Positions 17,401 through 24,960 of a stretch of DNA of 56,041 bases are shown here, piece after piece. The notes under the pieces were generated by a model. It searched no databases. It was given only the letters and a program-made list of their open reading frames with translations, and had not been told where the DNA came from. The stretch lies in NCBI GenBank assembly GCA_934376955.1, contig CAKRPJ010000014.1, positions 1 through 56,041 on the forward strand. Direction: 5' to 3'. A program made the position numbers and the translations under genes. Each line of letters begins with the position of its first letter. Within the stretch, counting starts at the first letter, position 1. Source of the DNA: CAKRPJ01 sp934376955. GTDB taxonomy: Bacteria; Bacillota; Clostridia; Lachnospirales; Lachnospiraceae.

Positions 17401-19333
17401 ACAGGATCTCCCGCTGCTCACTCGTATCCAGACGAAGATTCGTATAGATCCGGTATTGTAAAAACAGCATGGTCATGTTTTCGGGCCGCATGGTTCTGGC
17501 GGCATCACACACGAGCTGATAGCAGTTGCTCTCCGGCTTTACGGCAGCAGTCAGGACTTTTAAGGCGCGCACCGCTGCGACCCGGACTTTATTTTCCGGA
17601 TAATCCAGATGACCGACGGCAAATCGGATCAGGCAGTCCAGACGCCCGTTTCTTTCATAAAGCTCCTCCGGCAGGGAGAATACGGCATCCAGAAGCACAA
17701 ATGTGGAGTCCTCGTTCAGTCCGTGTCTGCCGTCAAACCATTTCATAAAGACATCCAGCATTTCCTCCCGCACTCTTTCCTCACTGTGCTCTGTCATCGA
17801 CAGCAGCACATACTTTAAAGAGCTCTGGATCCTGCGTTTCTGCTGCATGGTCAGTCTGTAATCCGGGCAGATGATCTTTTCCAGTGCCTCCGCCCATAGC
17901 GTCAGGGCCGTCCTGTCATCCTGATCTGCCATGTCTGCGGGAATCTCTTTTCTGTATCCGGCATTGAAGTCTGCGAACATTTTTCCGATCAGCGCAGCAG
18001 ACTGTCTTCTGATATCACCTTCCCGGTTTACAAGGAGCTCGTACAAAAATGCGATGGTCTGTTCCTTCTGTTTATGATTTAAGTGGATGGAATATTCATT
18101 AAAAATGTTCAGGTACGCCCGGACATTTTTCCAGTCCTTTTCGCTGCGTGCCGCCTCCAGTATATTGCCGAATTGTCTTTCTGTTCCCAAACGGTGCATG
18201 ACATCGATATTGTGTTCGATGGCAAAAAAGGTAAAGGAGGTCACGATCTGGTTGCTGTTTTGCAGGACAATATCCTTTTTGGGGGCCGGCTTTGCGGGGG
18301 CTCCGTTTAGATCCACATCGACCCCCAGTGAGATCATGTAGCGTTCAAATTCATACAGTCTGGCATATACGACCCGATAGCGGTTCCGCTTTGCCTCATC
18401 CACGTTATCAAGCTTTGAGAGGATCACGTCAAAGGAATCCTTCAGACTGTATATTTTTGTCAGCTCTCTCCCGTCCTCTCCGCGCATCTGTTTTACCCGA
18501 AAGTCTGCATAGATCAGGACAAGGGATTCTACGGTGATGTTGTCAAGCTCCAGATCCCATGTGGAGTGGTTGGCTGCAATATGGCCGATTCCTTCCATGT
18601 GATGTTCGCTAAACCATTGGTTTGTATAGTAATAGTGGAGATAGGGAACACGTTCATTGGGCTTGCAGCCGAACTTTCCGAGGTCGTGTCCTGCTGCCGC
18701 CCCGGAGGCGAGAGCGAGGTCAATGGGGACACCGGCCTTATAAAGCCCGCGGGCCACGGTCATTGCGACATAGTGTACCCCTGCGATGTGGCTTAAGGTT
18801 TCAAAGGGCGTTGCCTCCCGGTTTAACCGCATCATTTCGTATATATATTGGTCTCTGAATTCTCGGATGAAGTGGCTGTACTCGGCCGCCCGGTCGAAGC
18901 TCATATATTCATTTTCCTGCAGCAGCTCGAAGTCATCAAAGGGATCAAAGGGAAGGGCCTTTCTTTCCTCGTCAAAGAAAAACTGGAGCAGCCTCAGATA
19001 AAAGAAAGCGCCTGCTGTATATGCTGCAGCGGATTTTGAAAATTCCGGATCCGGATAGAGTATGTGCGTCACAAATTTATAAGTAAAGGAGATCCAGCCT
19101 TCCTCCGGCTCCCCGGAGAGAGCCCACAGCTCCGGCCTGCAGAGATCTAAGATCTGAAGGCAGGTAAAGCGGTTCTGCACAGGAAATATCTCCTCCAGCG
19201 TTTCCTCCCATTTGTCGCGGACAAAAATATCCTGCATAGTGCGGCGGCTGATCCCGGCACTTTTCAAAAATTCCCGGTCGAATACTCTGGCTGATAATTC
19301 CGTCGCCAGATGACGTGCATGTCTGCTTCTCAT
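14486..19333 (-). CDS. Giant HD / HEAT-like / nucleotidyltransferase / GNAT-like / PRTase-like protein
   Basis: A 1615-residue soluble multidomain protein. An HD-type phosphohydrolase-like region lies at about 180-290 (SHIAGVHY, GHDLGKFG at 215-222, HIAANHS, IYADFR). About 380-890 is helical and HEAT-repeat-like. About 908-1105 is a NadD/CoaD-type nucleotidyltransferase with FPGTFDPFTLSH (a GxFDPxxxxH motif), VVGSDVIHN and ISSTKIREN. About 1115-1290 looks like a GNAT fold. About 1300-1500 resembles a phosphoribosyltransferase, with the loop VILVDDLVHKADRL near residue 1427. GAGGTGA supports the ATG. It has its own promoter and precedes the LDH-fold gene. I know large 'cytidyltransferase' proteins of this type in Lachnospiraceae but no established function. 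NAD or nucleotide chemistry is an inference. Confidence 0.82.
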   Translation of the reverse strand: MRSRHARHLATELSARVFDREFLKSAGISRRTMQDIFVRDKWEETLEEIFPVQNRFTCLQILDLCRPELWALSGEPEEGWISFTYKFVTHILYPDPEFSKSAAAYTAGAFFYLRLLQFFFDEERKALPFDPFDDFELLQENEYMSFDRAAEYSHFIREFRDQYIYEMMRLNREATPFETLSHIAGVHYVAMTVARGLYKAGVPIDLALASGAAAGHDLGKFGCKPNERVPYLHYYYTNQWFSEHHMEGIGHIAANHSTWDLELDNITVESLVLIYADFRVKQMRGEDGRELTKIYSLKDSFDVILSKLDNVDEAKRNRYRVVYARLYEFERYMISLGVDVDLNGAPAKPAPKKDIVLQNSNQIVTSFTFFAIEHNIDVMHRLGTERQFGNILEAARSEKDWKNVRAYLNIFNEYSIHLNHKQKEQTIAFLYELLVNREGDIRRQSAALIGKMFADFNAGYRKEIPADMADQDDRTALTLWAEALEKIICPDYRLTMQQKRRIQSSLKYVLLSMTEHSEERVREEMLDVFMKWFDGRHGLNEDSTFVLLDAVFSLPEELYERNGRLDCLIRFAVGHLDYPENKVRVAAVRALKVLTAAVKPESNCYQLVCDAARTMRPENMTMLFLQYRIYTNLRLDTSEQREILYKSDVIGDIFLENLKSATPWILKAVNIKLLADQVDHGRRENILHICAHLSNLIKVSEHVGVRHDAGKALLRLGHLLSTDQANEIAVELLKGLEVGEYEFSKYIPEYLGEFALWLPPEQLDDLIERLHILLANGNEKIVSVALDTLGVLLECYSRYPVRFKEGKGIAKERKIRLLGLILSCLANYREQVRQEAMLVIGQYIFGSEKMSEEDKNDLFSLCSKKLLFLLNENKGGELSLYYRAATLAHINRFMSHYQLFGGNIGMKGRDKVAFFPGTFDPFTLSHKEIARRIRELGYTVFLAIDEFSWSKKTQPHLVRRQIVNMSMADEFYVHLFPDDIPINIANPADLKKLRDIFPEQDVYIVVGSDVIHNASSYKKVPTENSIHGFNHLIFRRAGDARPGEIYDCVTGKVEELELPPEMEDISSTKIRENIDHHRDISNLIDPVVQEYIYHKGLYLREPEYKPILRAKAISFENKSGSDKETTDMLADTVLYRNPDAEAILSGISRGDEQLIILKNAAEGDRPAGFASYRELKAEELYTVLRNMDLANAVRRRTSREMLLITGIFVSETRIHDGEAIRDSAQLLLTEVITQSLEKNSSFALYVAERGITSKETIFALERQGFLRPEGVEDSERRTIYMTDMHEPLLLLHNLETTIKEPFASSPAVLEAIERNHKRLQVAMTKLYPGNLVLSLSSGVMHHRLVDRITALNEVPREPVTPRRLGDNMCVPFGKILRGKVIPNTVTKTLHTDRVYEPDLNSYSIEPFPYYSPLESQIRTIRSFDRPVILVDDLVHKADRLQALAPRLRADGITVKKVVVGVISGYGRDLMQMFRLPVESIYSMPNLRQWFVESTLYPFIGGDTVRRSEMKVAGLQPSINMILPYANPRLTGCSREALYEFSVCCLENSRDILQVLEAEYRKQFAKNLTLSRLSEAVILPLCPDKGSCMEYDENLAASVYLENDLEMLGRMKNFMV

Positions 19334-19371
19334 AGTGAATCACCTCTGCTTCGTGGATATGGAATAGCTAT

Positions 19372-19400
19372 AGTATAAGCAAAAAATTATTCGCTTTCAA
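19372..19400 (-). promoter_or_regulatory. Promoter of the giant-protein operon
   Basis: On the minus strand TTGAAA (19400-19395) and TATACT (19377-19372) are 17 bases apart, about 40 bases upstream of the start codon. It is divergent from the perR-like promoter. Confidence 0.78.
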
Positions 19401-19438
19401 GTGGGATTAGTTTTCACGGAATTTCGACATGAATTTTC

Positions 19439-19478
19439 TTGACAGCATAGTGCTGTTTTGTTATTATAATAATAACTA
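19439..19478 (+). promoter_or_regulatory. Promoter and PerR-box-like operator of the perR-like gene
   Basis: TTGACA (19439-19444) and TATTAT (19462-19467) are 17 bases apart. TTATAATAATAACTA (19464-19478) matches the left half of the PerR box TTATAATnATTATAA perfectly and overlaps the -10, as expected for autorepression. The surrounding TTATTA runs offer further half sites. Confidence 0.72.
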
Positions 19479-19520
19479 TTATCGTTATTAATAATATGCT
19501 TGGAACGGAGGACATGCGGA

Positions 19521-19919
19521 TTGAAAATGCTAAAATACAGCCGCCAAAGAGAATCTATTAAAAACTGCCTGAAAAATCGCACAGATCACCCTACTGCCGA
19601 TGCCCTGTATCTTTCTATCCGCCAAGAATACCCAAACATCAGCCTTGGAACTGTTTATCGAAATCTTAAACTGTTATGTGATCTGGGCGAAATAATGAAA
19701 TTTTCCTGTGGAGATGGTTCTGAACACTTTGATTATACAACAGACCCACATTACCATTTTATCTGTAAAACCTGCGGTGCCGTTATCGACCTTCCGCAGA
19801 ACATGGTCTGGGACACCTCGGAGCTCTTAAAGGGTTCCATTCCCGGAAGGGCAGATTCCCACTCTGTTTTCTTTTATGGGGAATGCGAGAACTGCCTGAA
19901 GGCTAAGGCTGCCAACTGA
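19521..19919 (+). CDS. perR: PerR-like Fur-family peroxide/metal regulator
   Basis: A 132-residue Fur-family repressor. The N-terminal winged helix reads SRQRESIKNCL...HPTADALYLSIRQEYPNISLGTVYRNLKLL. The C-terminal part has the regulatory metal segment HFDYTTDPHYHFIC and two CxxC pairs (CKTC, CENC) that bind structural zinc. CGGAGG at 19506-19511 points to the TTG at 19521 (spacing 9), with ATG 19527 as the alternative. PerR-box-like sequence in its own promoter and before the adjacent rubrerythrin gene favours PerR over Fur or Zur: oxidation of metal-bound His by peroxide would release repression. Assignment within the family rests on context. Confidence 0.85.
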   Translation: MKMLKYSRQRESIKNCLKNRTDHPTADALYLSIRQEYPNISLGTVYRNLKLLCDLGEIMKFSCGDGSEHFDYTTDPHYHFICKTCGAVIDLPQNMVWDTSELLKGSIPGRADSHSVFFYGECENCLKAKAAN

Positions 19920-19942
19920 TTTTGATTTTTGATAAATTATTA

Positions 19943-19994
19943 TTGACAAGCAGCAAGTTATGTGGTATCTTAATATCAGTAACAATTACTATTA
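19943..19994 (+). promoter_or_regulatory. Promoter and PerR-box-like site of rubrerythrin
   Basis: TTGACA (19943-19948) and TATCTT (19966-19971) are 17 bases apart. TAACAATTACTATTA (19980-19994) lies across the expected transcription start and matches 10 of 14 positions of the PerR box. Confidence 0.7.
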
Positions 19995-20045
19995 TTAAAA
20001 TCTAAAAAACAATCAAATATATCTTTAGAAAAGGAGAAAAAGACT

Positions 20046-20588
20046 ATGAAGAAATTTGTATGCACAGTATGTGGTTATGTTCATGAAGGTGACTCTGCTC
20101 CGGAGAAATGTCCGGTATGTAATGCACCGGCATCCAAGTTCATCGAGCAGAAAGAGGATATGGCTTGGGCAGCTGAGCATGTTGTAGGCGTTGCTCAGGG
20201 TGTCAGCGAAGATATCCTTGAAGATTTAAGAGCAAACTATGAAGGTGAATGTAAGGAAGTTGGTATGTATCTTGCAATGGCAAGAGTTGCTCACAGAGAG
20301 GGTTATCCGGAGATTGGTCTTTACTGGGAGAAGGCTGCTTACGAAGAAGCTGAGCACGCTGCAAAATTTGCTGAGCTCCTCGGCGAAGTAGTAACAGACA
20401 GCACAAAGAAAAACCTCGAAATGAGAGTAGAGGCTGAGAACGGCGCTACAGCAGGAAAGACAGATCTTGCTAAGAGAGCAAAAGCTGCAAATCTTGATGC
20501 GATCCATGATACAGTTCATGAGATGGCTCGTGACGAGGCTAGACACGGCAAGGCATTTGCAGGTCTTCTTAAGAGATATTTTGGCTAA
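20046..20588 (+). CDS. rbr: Reverse rubrerythrin (rubredoxin domain first)
   Basis: A 180-residue peroxide-reducing protein. The N terminus is a rubredoxin-like Fe(Cys)4 site (C6xxC9 ... C22xxC25), followed by a ferritin-like four-helix domain with di-iron ligands in EGECKEVGMYLAMARVAHREG, EEAEHAAKF and DEARHGKAF. In classical rubrerythrin the rubredoxin domain is C-terminal, so this is the reverse type, studied in Clostridium as a PerR-controlled NADH-peroxidase component. The PerR-like gene directly upstream and the PerR-box-like site support the same control. A strong GGAG site precedes the ATG, and codon usage looks optimised, suggesting high expression. Confidence 0.95.
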   Translation: MKKFVCTVCGYVHEGDSAPEKCPVCNAPASKFIEQKEDMAWAAEHVVGVAQGVSEDILEDLRANYEGECKEVGMYLAMARVAHREGYPEIGLYWEKAAYEEAEHAAKFAELLGEVVTDSTKKNLEMRVEAENGATAGKTDLAKRAKAANLDAIHDTVHEMARDEARHGKAFAGLLKRYFG

Positions 20589-20637
20589 TTATCGCTCATA
20601 TTATAACTTGTATTAAAACTTGTTTCCTCAATTAAGG

Positions 20638-20695
20638 AGTGCCGCTTACAGGAATGGGATCATTTTGAACCCGTTCCCGGAGCGGCACTTCTTTC
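20638..20695 (+). terminator. Terminator of rubrerythrin
   Basis: AGTGCCGCT (20638-20646) pairs with AGCGGCACT (20681-20689), with a nested GGAATGGG / CCCGTTCC stem, followed by TCTTT. It also separates the gene from convergent larC. Confidence 0.85.
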
Positions 20696-20712
20696 ATTAT
20701 TTTCAGCTTTGT

Positions 20713-22122
20713 TTATTCTTTTTCCACCATTTTTCTTGCCTCTGCAAGAGATACTCCTTTTTCTTTTGCAATGCGGGCAAGATCCTCGTATTCTAATTTG
20801 CTTCTTGTCACGCCGTATCCGGTGGAAATTTTTTCATGTACTGTTCCATAAGCCGTGTTCCGTTCCTCCAGCTTTCTTTTAAGAGTAAATCTGCGGCTCA
20901 CATGCTCTCGTACTCCAAGGGTGGTCGTATGGCAGAACAGAAGCTTTGTCATGGCAGCTTCGTCCTCCATCCTGCAAATGCAATTTAAAAGTATTCCCGG
21001 TCTGTTCTTTTTCATTCCTACCGGAATCGTGTAGACCTCCAGTGCTCCAGCTTCAAACAGGCGCTCCTGGGCAAAGCCGATCTCCTCTGCGGTCATATCA
21101 TCCAGATTGCAGGCAAGCTCTACGATCTCGTCTCCGGTTTCTGCCGTTTCGCCTAAAAATGCTCTCACACAGTTAGCACGTTCAAAATCCTTCTTTCCCA
21201 TTCCATATCCGATCTTGGATGTAGCCATTACAGGCATCTCGCGAAATTCCTTAACAAAATGCTTCAGTAAGGCAGCTCCTGTCGGAGTACAAAGCTCTCC
21301 CTTTACCTGAGTGCTGTAGGCGGGTACGCCCTGCAAAATATGTGCGGTTGCCGGGGCCGGTACCGGAAGGATTCCATGGGCGCAATGAACATGACCGCTG
21401 CCCACATGAACCGGAGATGCAAGCACCTGATCTGCACCGATTTCATGCATCAAAAGGCAGACACCTGCAATATCCGCAACTGCGTCCATAGTGCCGACTT
21501 CATGAAAGTGGATCTGATCTACCGGCTTTCCATGGGCATTGGACTCGGCCGCTGCGATCAGGCCATATACATGTTCCATATCATGCTTGACTTCATCCGG
21601 AAGCTTAAGTCCGGAAATAATAGAAGAAATGTCCGCCATGCCGGAGTGATGGTGGTGGCCATGGCCGTGACTATGATCGTGGTCATGGTCGTGGTCTCCA
21701 TGGCTGTGCTCATAATCGTGGTCCCCGTGACAATGTTCATGGTCATAGTCTTCATGGCTATGCTCATGATCGTGAACATGCTCGTGCAGCTCGGCAGCAG
21801 TATGGCCGGCCTCATGGCAGTGCTCGTGGTCGTGATCTCCATGGCAATGCTCATGATCGTGGTCTCCGTGACTGTGCTCATGAGCATGCTCGTGGTCATG
21901 GACATCGTGGCTTTCTTCTTCCTCTCCATCTACAGTCACGGCCATGTGGGCTCCTGTGATTCCGCATTTAACTGCGGGCTCTGCCTCAACGCGGACATTT
22001 TTAAGACCCAACTCATTCATTTTTTTCAGGAATCCCTCTTTGTCCGGGCATATTTCATAAAGAGCTGCCATGAGCATATCTCCTGCTGCTCCCATACTGC
22101 AATCAAGATAGATCGTCTTCAT
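20713..22122 (-). CDS. larC: LarC, nickel-pincer cofactor nickel insertase
   Basis: A 469-residue LarC: the CTP-dependent cyclometallase that inserts nickel into the pincer nucleotide cofactor of lactate racemase and related enzymes. The N terminus (YLDCSMGAAGDMLMAAL) and the blocks HFHEVGTMDAVADIAGVCLLM, PVPAPATAHILQG, GELCTPTGAALLKH and NLDDMTAEEIG are family hallmarks. Residues 71-160 are an extreme metal-binding insert with 38 His in 90 residues. Lactobacillus plantarum makes LarC from two frames by ribosomal frameshifting; here it is one uninterrupted frame. It follows larB by 21 bases with a strong AAGGAG site. larA and larE are not in the window. Confidence 0.95.
   Translation of the reverse strand: MKTIYLDCSMGAAGDMLMAALYEICPDKEGFLKKMNELGLKNVRVEAEPAVKCGITGAHMAVTVDGEEEESHDVHDHEHAHEHSHGDHDHEHCHGDHDHEHCHEAGHTAAELHEHVHDHEHSHEDYDHEHCHGDHDYEHSHGDHDHDHDHSHGHGHHHHSGMADISSIISGLKLPDEVKHDMEHVYGLIAAAESNAHGKPVDQIHFHEVGTMDAVADIAGVCLLMHEIGADQVLASPVHVGSGHVHCAHGILPVPAPATAHILQGVPAYSTQVKGELCTPTGAALLKHFVKEFREMPVMATSKIGYGMGKKDFERANCVRAFLGETAETGDEIVELACNLDDMTAEEIGFAQERLFEAGALEVYTIPVGMKKNRPGILLNCICRMEDEAAMTKLLFCHTTTLGVREHVSRRFTLKRKLEERNTAYGTVHEKISTGYGVTRSKLEYEDLARIAKEKGVSLAEARKMVEKE
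21643..21912 (-). repeat. His/Asp-rich coding repeat in larC
   Basis: Degenerate repeats of (H)GDHDHEHxH-type codons, 38 His codons in 90. The opposite strand happens to read as a long hydrophobic Met/Val frame, which is an artefact of the CAT/CAC-GAC/GAT composition. Confidence 0.9.
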
Positions 22123-22143
22123 ATTTTTTCTCCTTTTTCCGGG

Positions 22144-22929
22144 TTATCCCCTGAGATGATTGATCATACTGGCCAGATATCCGGCCCCAAATCCATTGTC
22201 AATATTGACCACGCTGATCCCGCTGGCGCAGGAATTCAGCATGGATAAAAGTGCTGAAAGTCCATGAAAAGAAGCTCCGTATCCGACGCTGGTGGGGACG
22301 GCGATCACCGGGCAATCCGCCAGACCGCCGATCACGCTTGCCAGCGCTCCCTCCATTCCTGCGATGGCAATGATCACGCGGGCATTCATAATCGAATCCA
22401 TGTGGGCAACCAGCCTGTGAAGACCGGCCACTCCGACATCATAGAGGCGATCCACATGGTTTCCCAGCGCTTCCGCTGTCAGCGCCGCCTCCTCTGCTAC
22501 AGGAATATCACTGGTTCCGCCTGTAGCGACTACGATGGTGCCCACTCCGTCTTTTTCCGGAAAGTCACCGCAGATCCCGATTCCGGCTTCCTTAAAATAT
22601 CGAAAGCCTCCGCCATCCGGGTAAAGCCTTAAAAGGCCGTTTCGAACCTCCTCTGCCTTCTTTTCATCCACTCTTGTCATCAGGATCACCGGCTGCTGAC
22701 GTTTTTTCATTGCCTCCACGATCCCTACAATCTGTTCCGGTGTCTTCCCGGCTCCGTATATTACCTCAGCTGCCCCCTGACGAAGCTTTCTGTGGGTATC
22801 CAGCTTTGCAAAGCCCAGGTCATCAAATCCAGCCTCTGTAAACGGCTCTTTCTTTAATTCCAGAACCGCCTGATCTACAGAAAGCTCTCCGGCAGCGACC
22901 TTAGACAGCATACTGCGAATATCTTCCAT
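22144..22929 (-). CDS. larB: LarB, pincer cofactor carboxylase/hydrolase
   Basis: A 261-residue LarB, which carboxylates the pyridinium ring of nicotinic acid adenine dinucleotide and releases AMP, the first step of nickel-pincer nucleotide synthesis. A short helical N-terminal part (MEDIRSMLSKVAAGELSVDQA) precedes a PurE-like AIR-carboxylase domain with VVATGGTSDIPVAEEAA, DVGVAGLHRL, AGMEGALASVIGGL and VPTSVGYGASF. It is first in a two-gene operon with larC. A terminator for the upstream FAH gene lies in the 93-base gap, so larBC probably has its own promoter there. Confidence 0.95.
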   Translation of the reverse strand: MEDIRSMLSKVAAGELSVDQAVLELKKEPFTEAGFDDLGFAKLDTHRKLRQGAAEVIYGAGKTPEQIVGIVEAMKKRQQPVILMTRVDEKKAEEVRNGLLRLYPDGGGFRYFKEAGIGICGDFPEKDGVGTIVVATGGTSDIPVAEEAALTAEALGNHVDRLYDVGVAGLHRLVAHMDSIMNARVIIAIAGMEGALASVIGGLADCPVIAVPTSVGYGASFHGLSALLSMLNSCASGISVVNIDNGFGAGYLASMINHLRG

Positions 22930-22955
22930 ATCTGTGATCTCCTTGTTTTAATCAG

Positions 22956-23009
22956 AAAAAGCCATGAAAAGAAAGCCCCGCCTGCGGCGACAGCTGTTCC
23001 CTTCATGGC
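22956..23009 (-). terminator. Terminator of the trpS-FAH operon
   Basis: GCCATGAA (22961-22968) pairs with TTCATGGC (23002-23009) around a GC-rich interior. On the minus strand a TTTTT tract follows. Confidence 0.78.
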
Positions 23010-23022
23010 AACCCTTACTCTT

Positions 23023-23916
23023 TTATTCTATTACCGTATTCTTCAATGTCCCGATATCTTCTATAATACATTCTACCACGTCACCCGGCTTCATAAACCG
23101 CGGCGGATCAAAGCCCATGCCAACACCTGCAGGTGTTCCGGTTGCGATGATCGTTCCTGCCTTTAAGGTCATTCCGCGGCTCAGCTCACAGATCACCTCC
23201 GCGATGCCATGGATGAATAATTCTGTGTTGGAGTTCTGACGCAGCTCTCCGTTTACCTTAGACTGGATTGCCAGTCTTGGGGGAAAGTCGATGCTGTCTG
23301 CCGTTACGATCCACGGGCCCAGAGGCGTAAAGCCCTCTAAGCTTTTTCCGAAATACCACTGACCGTGTCCGGTCTGCACATCTCTGGCGCTTACGTCATT
23401 CATGATCGTATATCCGAAAATATAATCCTGCACATCTTTTTCGGAAACGTTTTTAGCATCCTTTTTGAGGATAACTGCAAGCTCTGCTTCATAATCCAGC
23501 TGACTCGTCATGTCCTGATGGGCCGGTATCCCCTCTAACGGAGCCGTTGCACGGTTCACGCGCTTTGAGAAATATACCGCCTGCACCGGCTTGGAAAATG
23601 CCTCTTTTTTAAAGCGGGCAGATTCCTTTGCATGCTCCATATAGTTGATGCCGAGACAGATGATATCCTGCTCCGGTACCGGTATCGGAGCGAGGAGCCG
23701 GATCTCCTCCAACGGGGCCGCATTTGCCACCTCATAAGGCGGCAGCCCGGAGATATGCTCCAGTAACTCCATCTCCGACGGGCTGATCTCACTGATCACG
23801 TCCTTCATTGTCCGGTAATCCATATCGGCCGCGGAGAGAGGATATACAAACGTTTCTTCCCGGTTAAGTACGCCTACGAGTTCTTTCTTGTCTATCTCAT
23901 ACGTTAGTAATTTCAT
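23023..23916 (-). CDS. Fumarylacetoacetate hydrolase-family enzyme
   Basis: A 297-residue FAH-superfamily enzyme: a Mg/Mn-dependent hydrolase, decarboxylase or isomerase of 2-oxo acids such as acylpyruvates or oxaloacetate. The catalytic C-terminal domain begins near residue 85 (IICLGINYMEHAKE) and carries the metal ligands in LDYEAELAVIL and the NDVSARDVQ segment, then ATGTPAGVGMGFDPP. The N-terminal about 80 residues are the usual cap. It starts 25 bases after the trpS stop and is probably co-transcribed. Substrate cannot be told from sequence; such genes are often oxaloacetate tautomerases or acylpyruvases. Confidence 0.88.
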   Translation of the reverse strand: MKLLTYEIDKKELVGVLNREETFVYPLSAADMDYRTMKDVISEISPSEMELLEHISGLPPYEVANAAPLEEIRLLAPIPVPEQDIICLGINYMEHAKESARFKKEAFSKPVQAVYFSKRVNRATAPLEGIPAHQDMTSQLDYEAELAVILKKDAKNVSEKDVQDYIFGYTIMNDVSARDVQTGHGQWYFGKSLEGFTPLGPWIVTADSIDFPPRLAIQSKVNGELRQNSNTELFIHGIAEVICELSRGMTLKAGTIIATGTPAGVGMGFDPPRFMKPGDVVECIIEDIGTLKNTVIE

Positions 23917-23940
23917 AAGCCGTCTACCTCATCTGGGAGC

Positions 23941-24945
23941 TTAGCGGATCCGCTCCGGGAATCCGATCTTTTTCTGTACTTTTCTAAGTGTCTTGTTGGA
24001 GAAGTAGGACGCCTTTTCTGCATTCTCCTTGATCACTCTGTCGATGTAATCCTTATTTTTGCTGTAATCTGCGAAACGATCCTGAAGCGGCTTAAGAGCA
24101 CTGACAACAGCTTCTCCGACTGCCAGCTTAAAGTCACCATAGCCCTTGCCGTCAAATTCTTTTTCAACCTCTGCCGGTGTTTTTCCGGTGCAGGCGCTGT
24201 AGATATCGATAAGGTTCTTTACGCCCGGCTGCTCATCTCTGTAGAGGATCGTTCCTTCGGAGTCTGTTACTGCACGTTTGCATTTTCTGATGATGGTATC
24301 CGGATCATCCATAAGATAAATACTGCCGTTCGGATTTTCATCCGATTTTGACATCTTCTTTGACGGATCCTGTAAGCTCATGATCTTTGCACCGGATTTT
24401 CCGATATAAGCCTCCGGGATCGTAAATACATCGCCGTAGATGTTATTGAAACGGGTGGCGATATCTCTTGTGATCTCAAGATGCTGCATCTGGTCGATTC
24501 CCACCGGTACCACATCGGCCTGATATAATAAGATATCTGCCGCCATCAGAACCGGATAGGTAAACAGACCGGCATTGATATTATCCGCATGCTTTGCCGC
24601 CTTATCCTTAAACTGTGTCATACGGTTCAGCTCTCCCATGTAGGTAAAGCAGTTCAGGATCCATGCCAGCTCCGCATGTCCGGATACATGAGACTGATAA
24701 TAGATACAATTCTTATCCGGATCAAGTCCTGCTGCAATATAGAGCGTTAAAAGTGTTCTTGCACGCTTTCTCAGTTCTGCCGGATCCTGCCGTACCGTAA
24801 TGGAATGCATATCCACAACGCTGAAAAATGTCTGATAGTCATCTGAGATCGTAACCCAGTTTTTTAAAGCTCCCAAGTAGTTTCCGAGGGTCAGATTACC
24901 GGTAGCCTGCATTCCGCTAAATAAAATCTTCTTTCCGTCAAGCAT
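23941..24945 (-). CDS. trpS: Tryptophanyl-tRNA synthetase
   Basis: A 334-residue class I synthetase charging tRNA-Trp. The HIGH-like motif is GNLTLGNYLG (about residues 16-25), preceded by the family signature FSGMQATG; KKMSKSDEN near residue 195 is the KMSKS loop. AAAGGAGATAATAAA fixes the start at 24945, so a longer frame from 24972 is not used. A sigma-A promoter lies at 25007-25035, and a 14-base perfect palindrome sits in the leader. No T-box (conserved TGGN/T-box hairpins) was found, so tryptophan control is not evident. Confidence 0.96.
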   Translation of the reverse strand: MLDGKKILFSGMQATGNLTLGNYLGALKNWVTISDDYQTFFSVVDMHSITVRQDPAELRKRARTLLTLYIAAGLDPDKNCIYYQSHVSGHAELAWILNCFTYMGELNRMTQFKDKAAKHADNINAGLFTYPVLMAADILLYQADVVPVGIDQMQHLEITRDIATRFNNIYGDVFTIPEAYIGKSGAKIMSLQDPSKKMSKSDENPNGSIYLMDDPDTIIRKCKRAVTDSEGTILYRDEQPGVKNLIDIYSACTGKTPAEVEKEFDGKGYGDFKLAVGEAVVSALKPLQDRFADYSKNKDYIDRVIKENAEKASYFSNKTLRKVQKKIGFPERIR

Positions 24946-24960
24946 TTTATTATCTCCTTT

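Noticed and set aside
20713..22122. Programmed frameshift in larC
   Set aside because: The frame is continuous over all conserved LarC blocks, so no frameshift is needed here.
21340..22248. Long plus-strand frame of 302 codons rich in Met and Val, apparently a membrane protein
   Set aside because: It is antisense to larC. Its hydrophobic stretch is the mirror of the His/Asp codon repeat, and it has no ribosome site or promoter.
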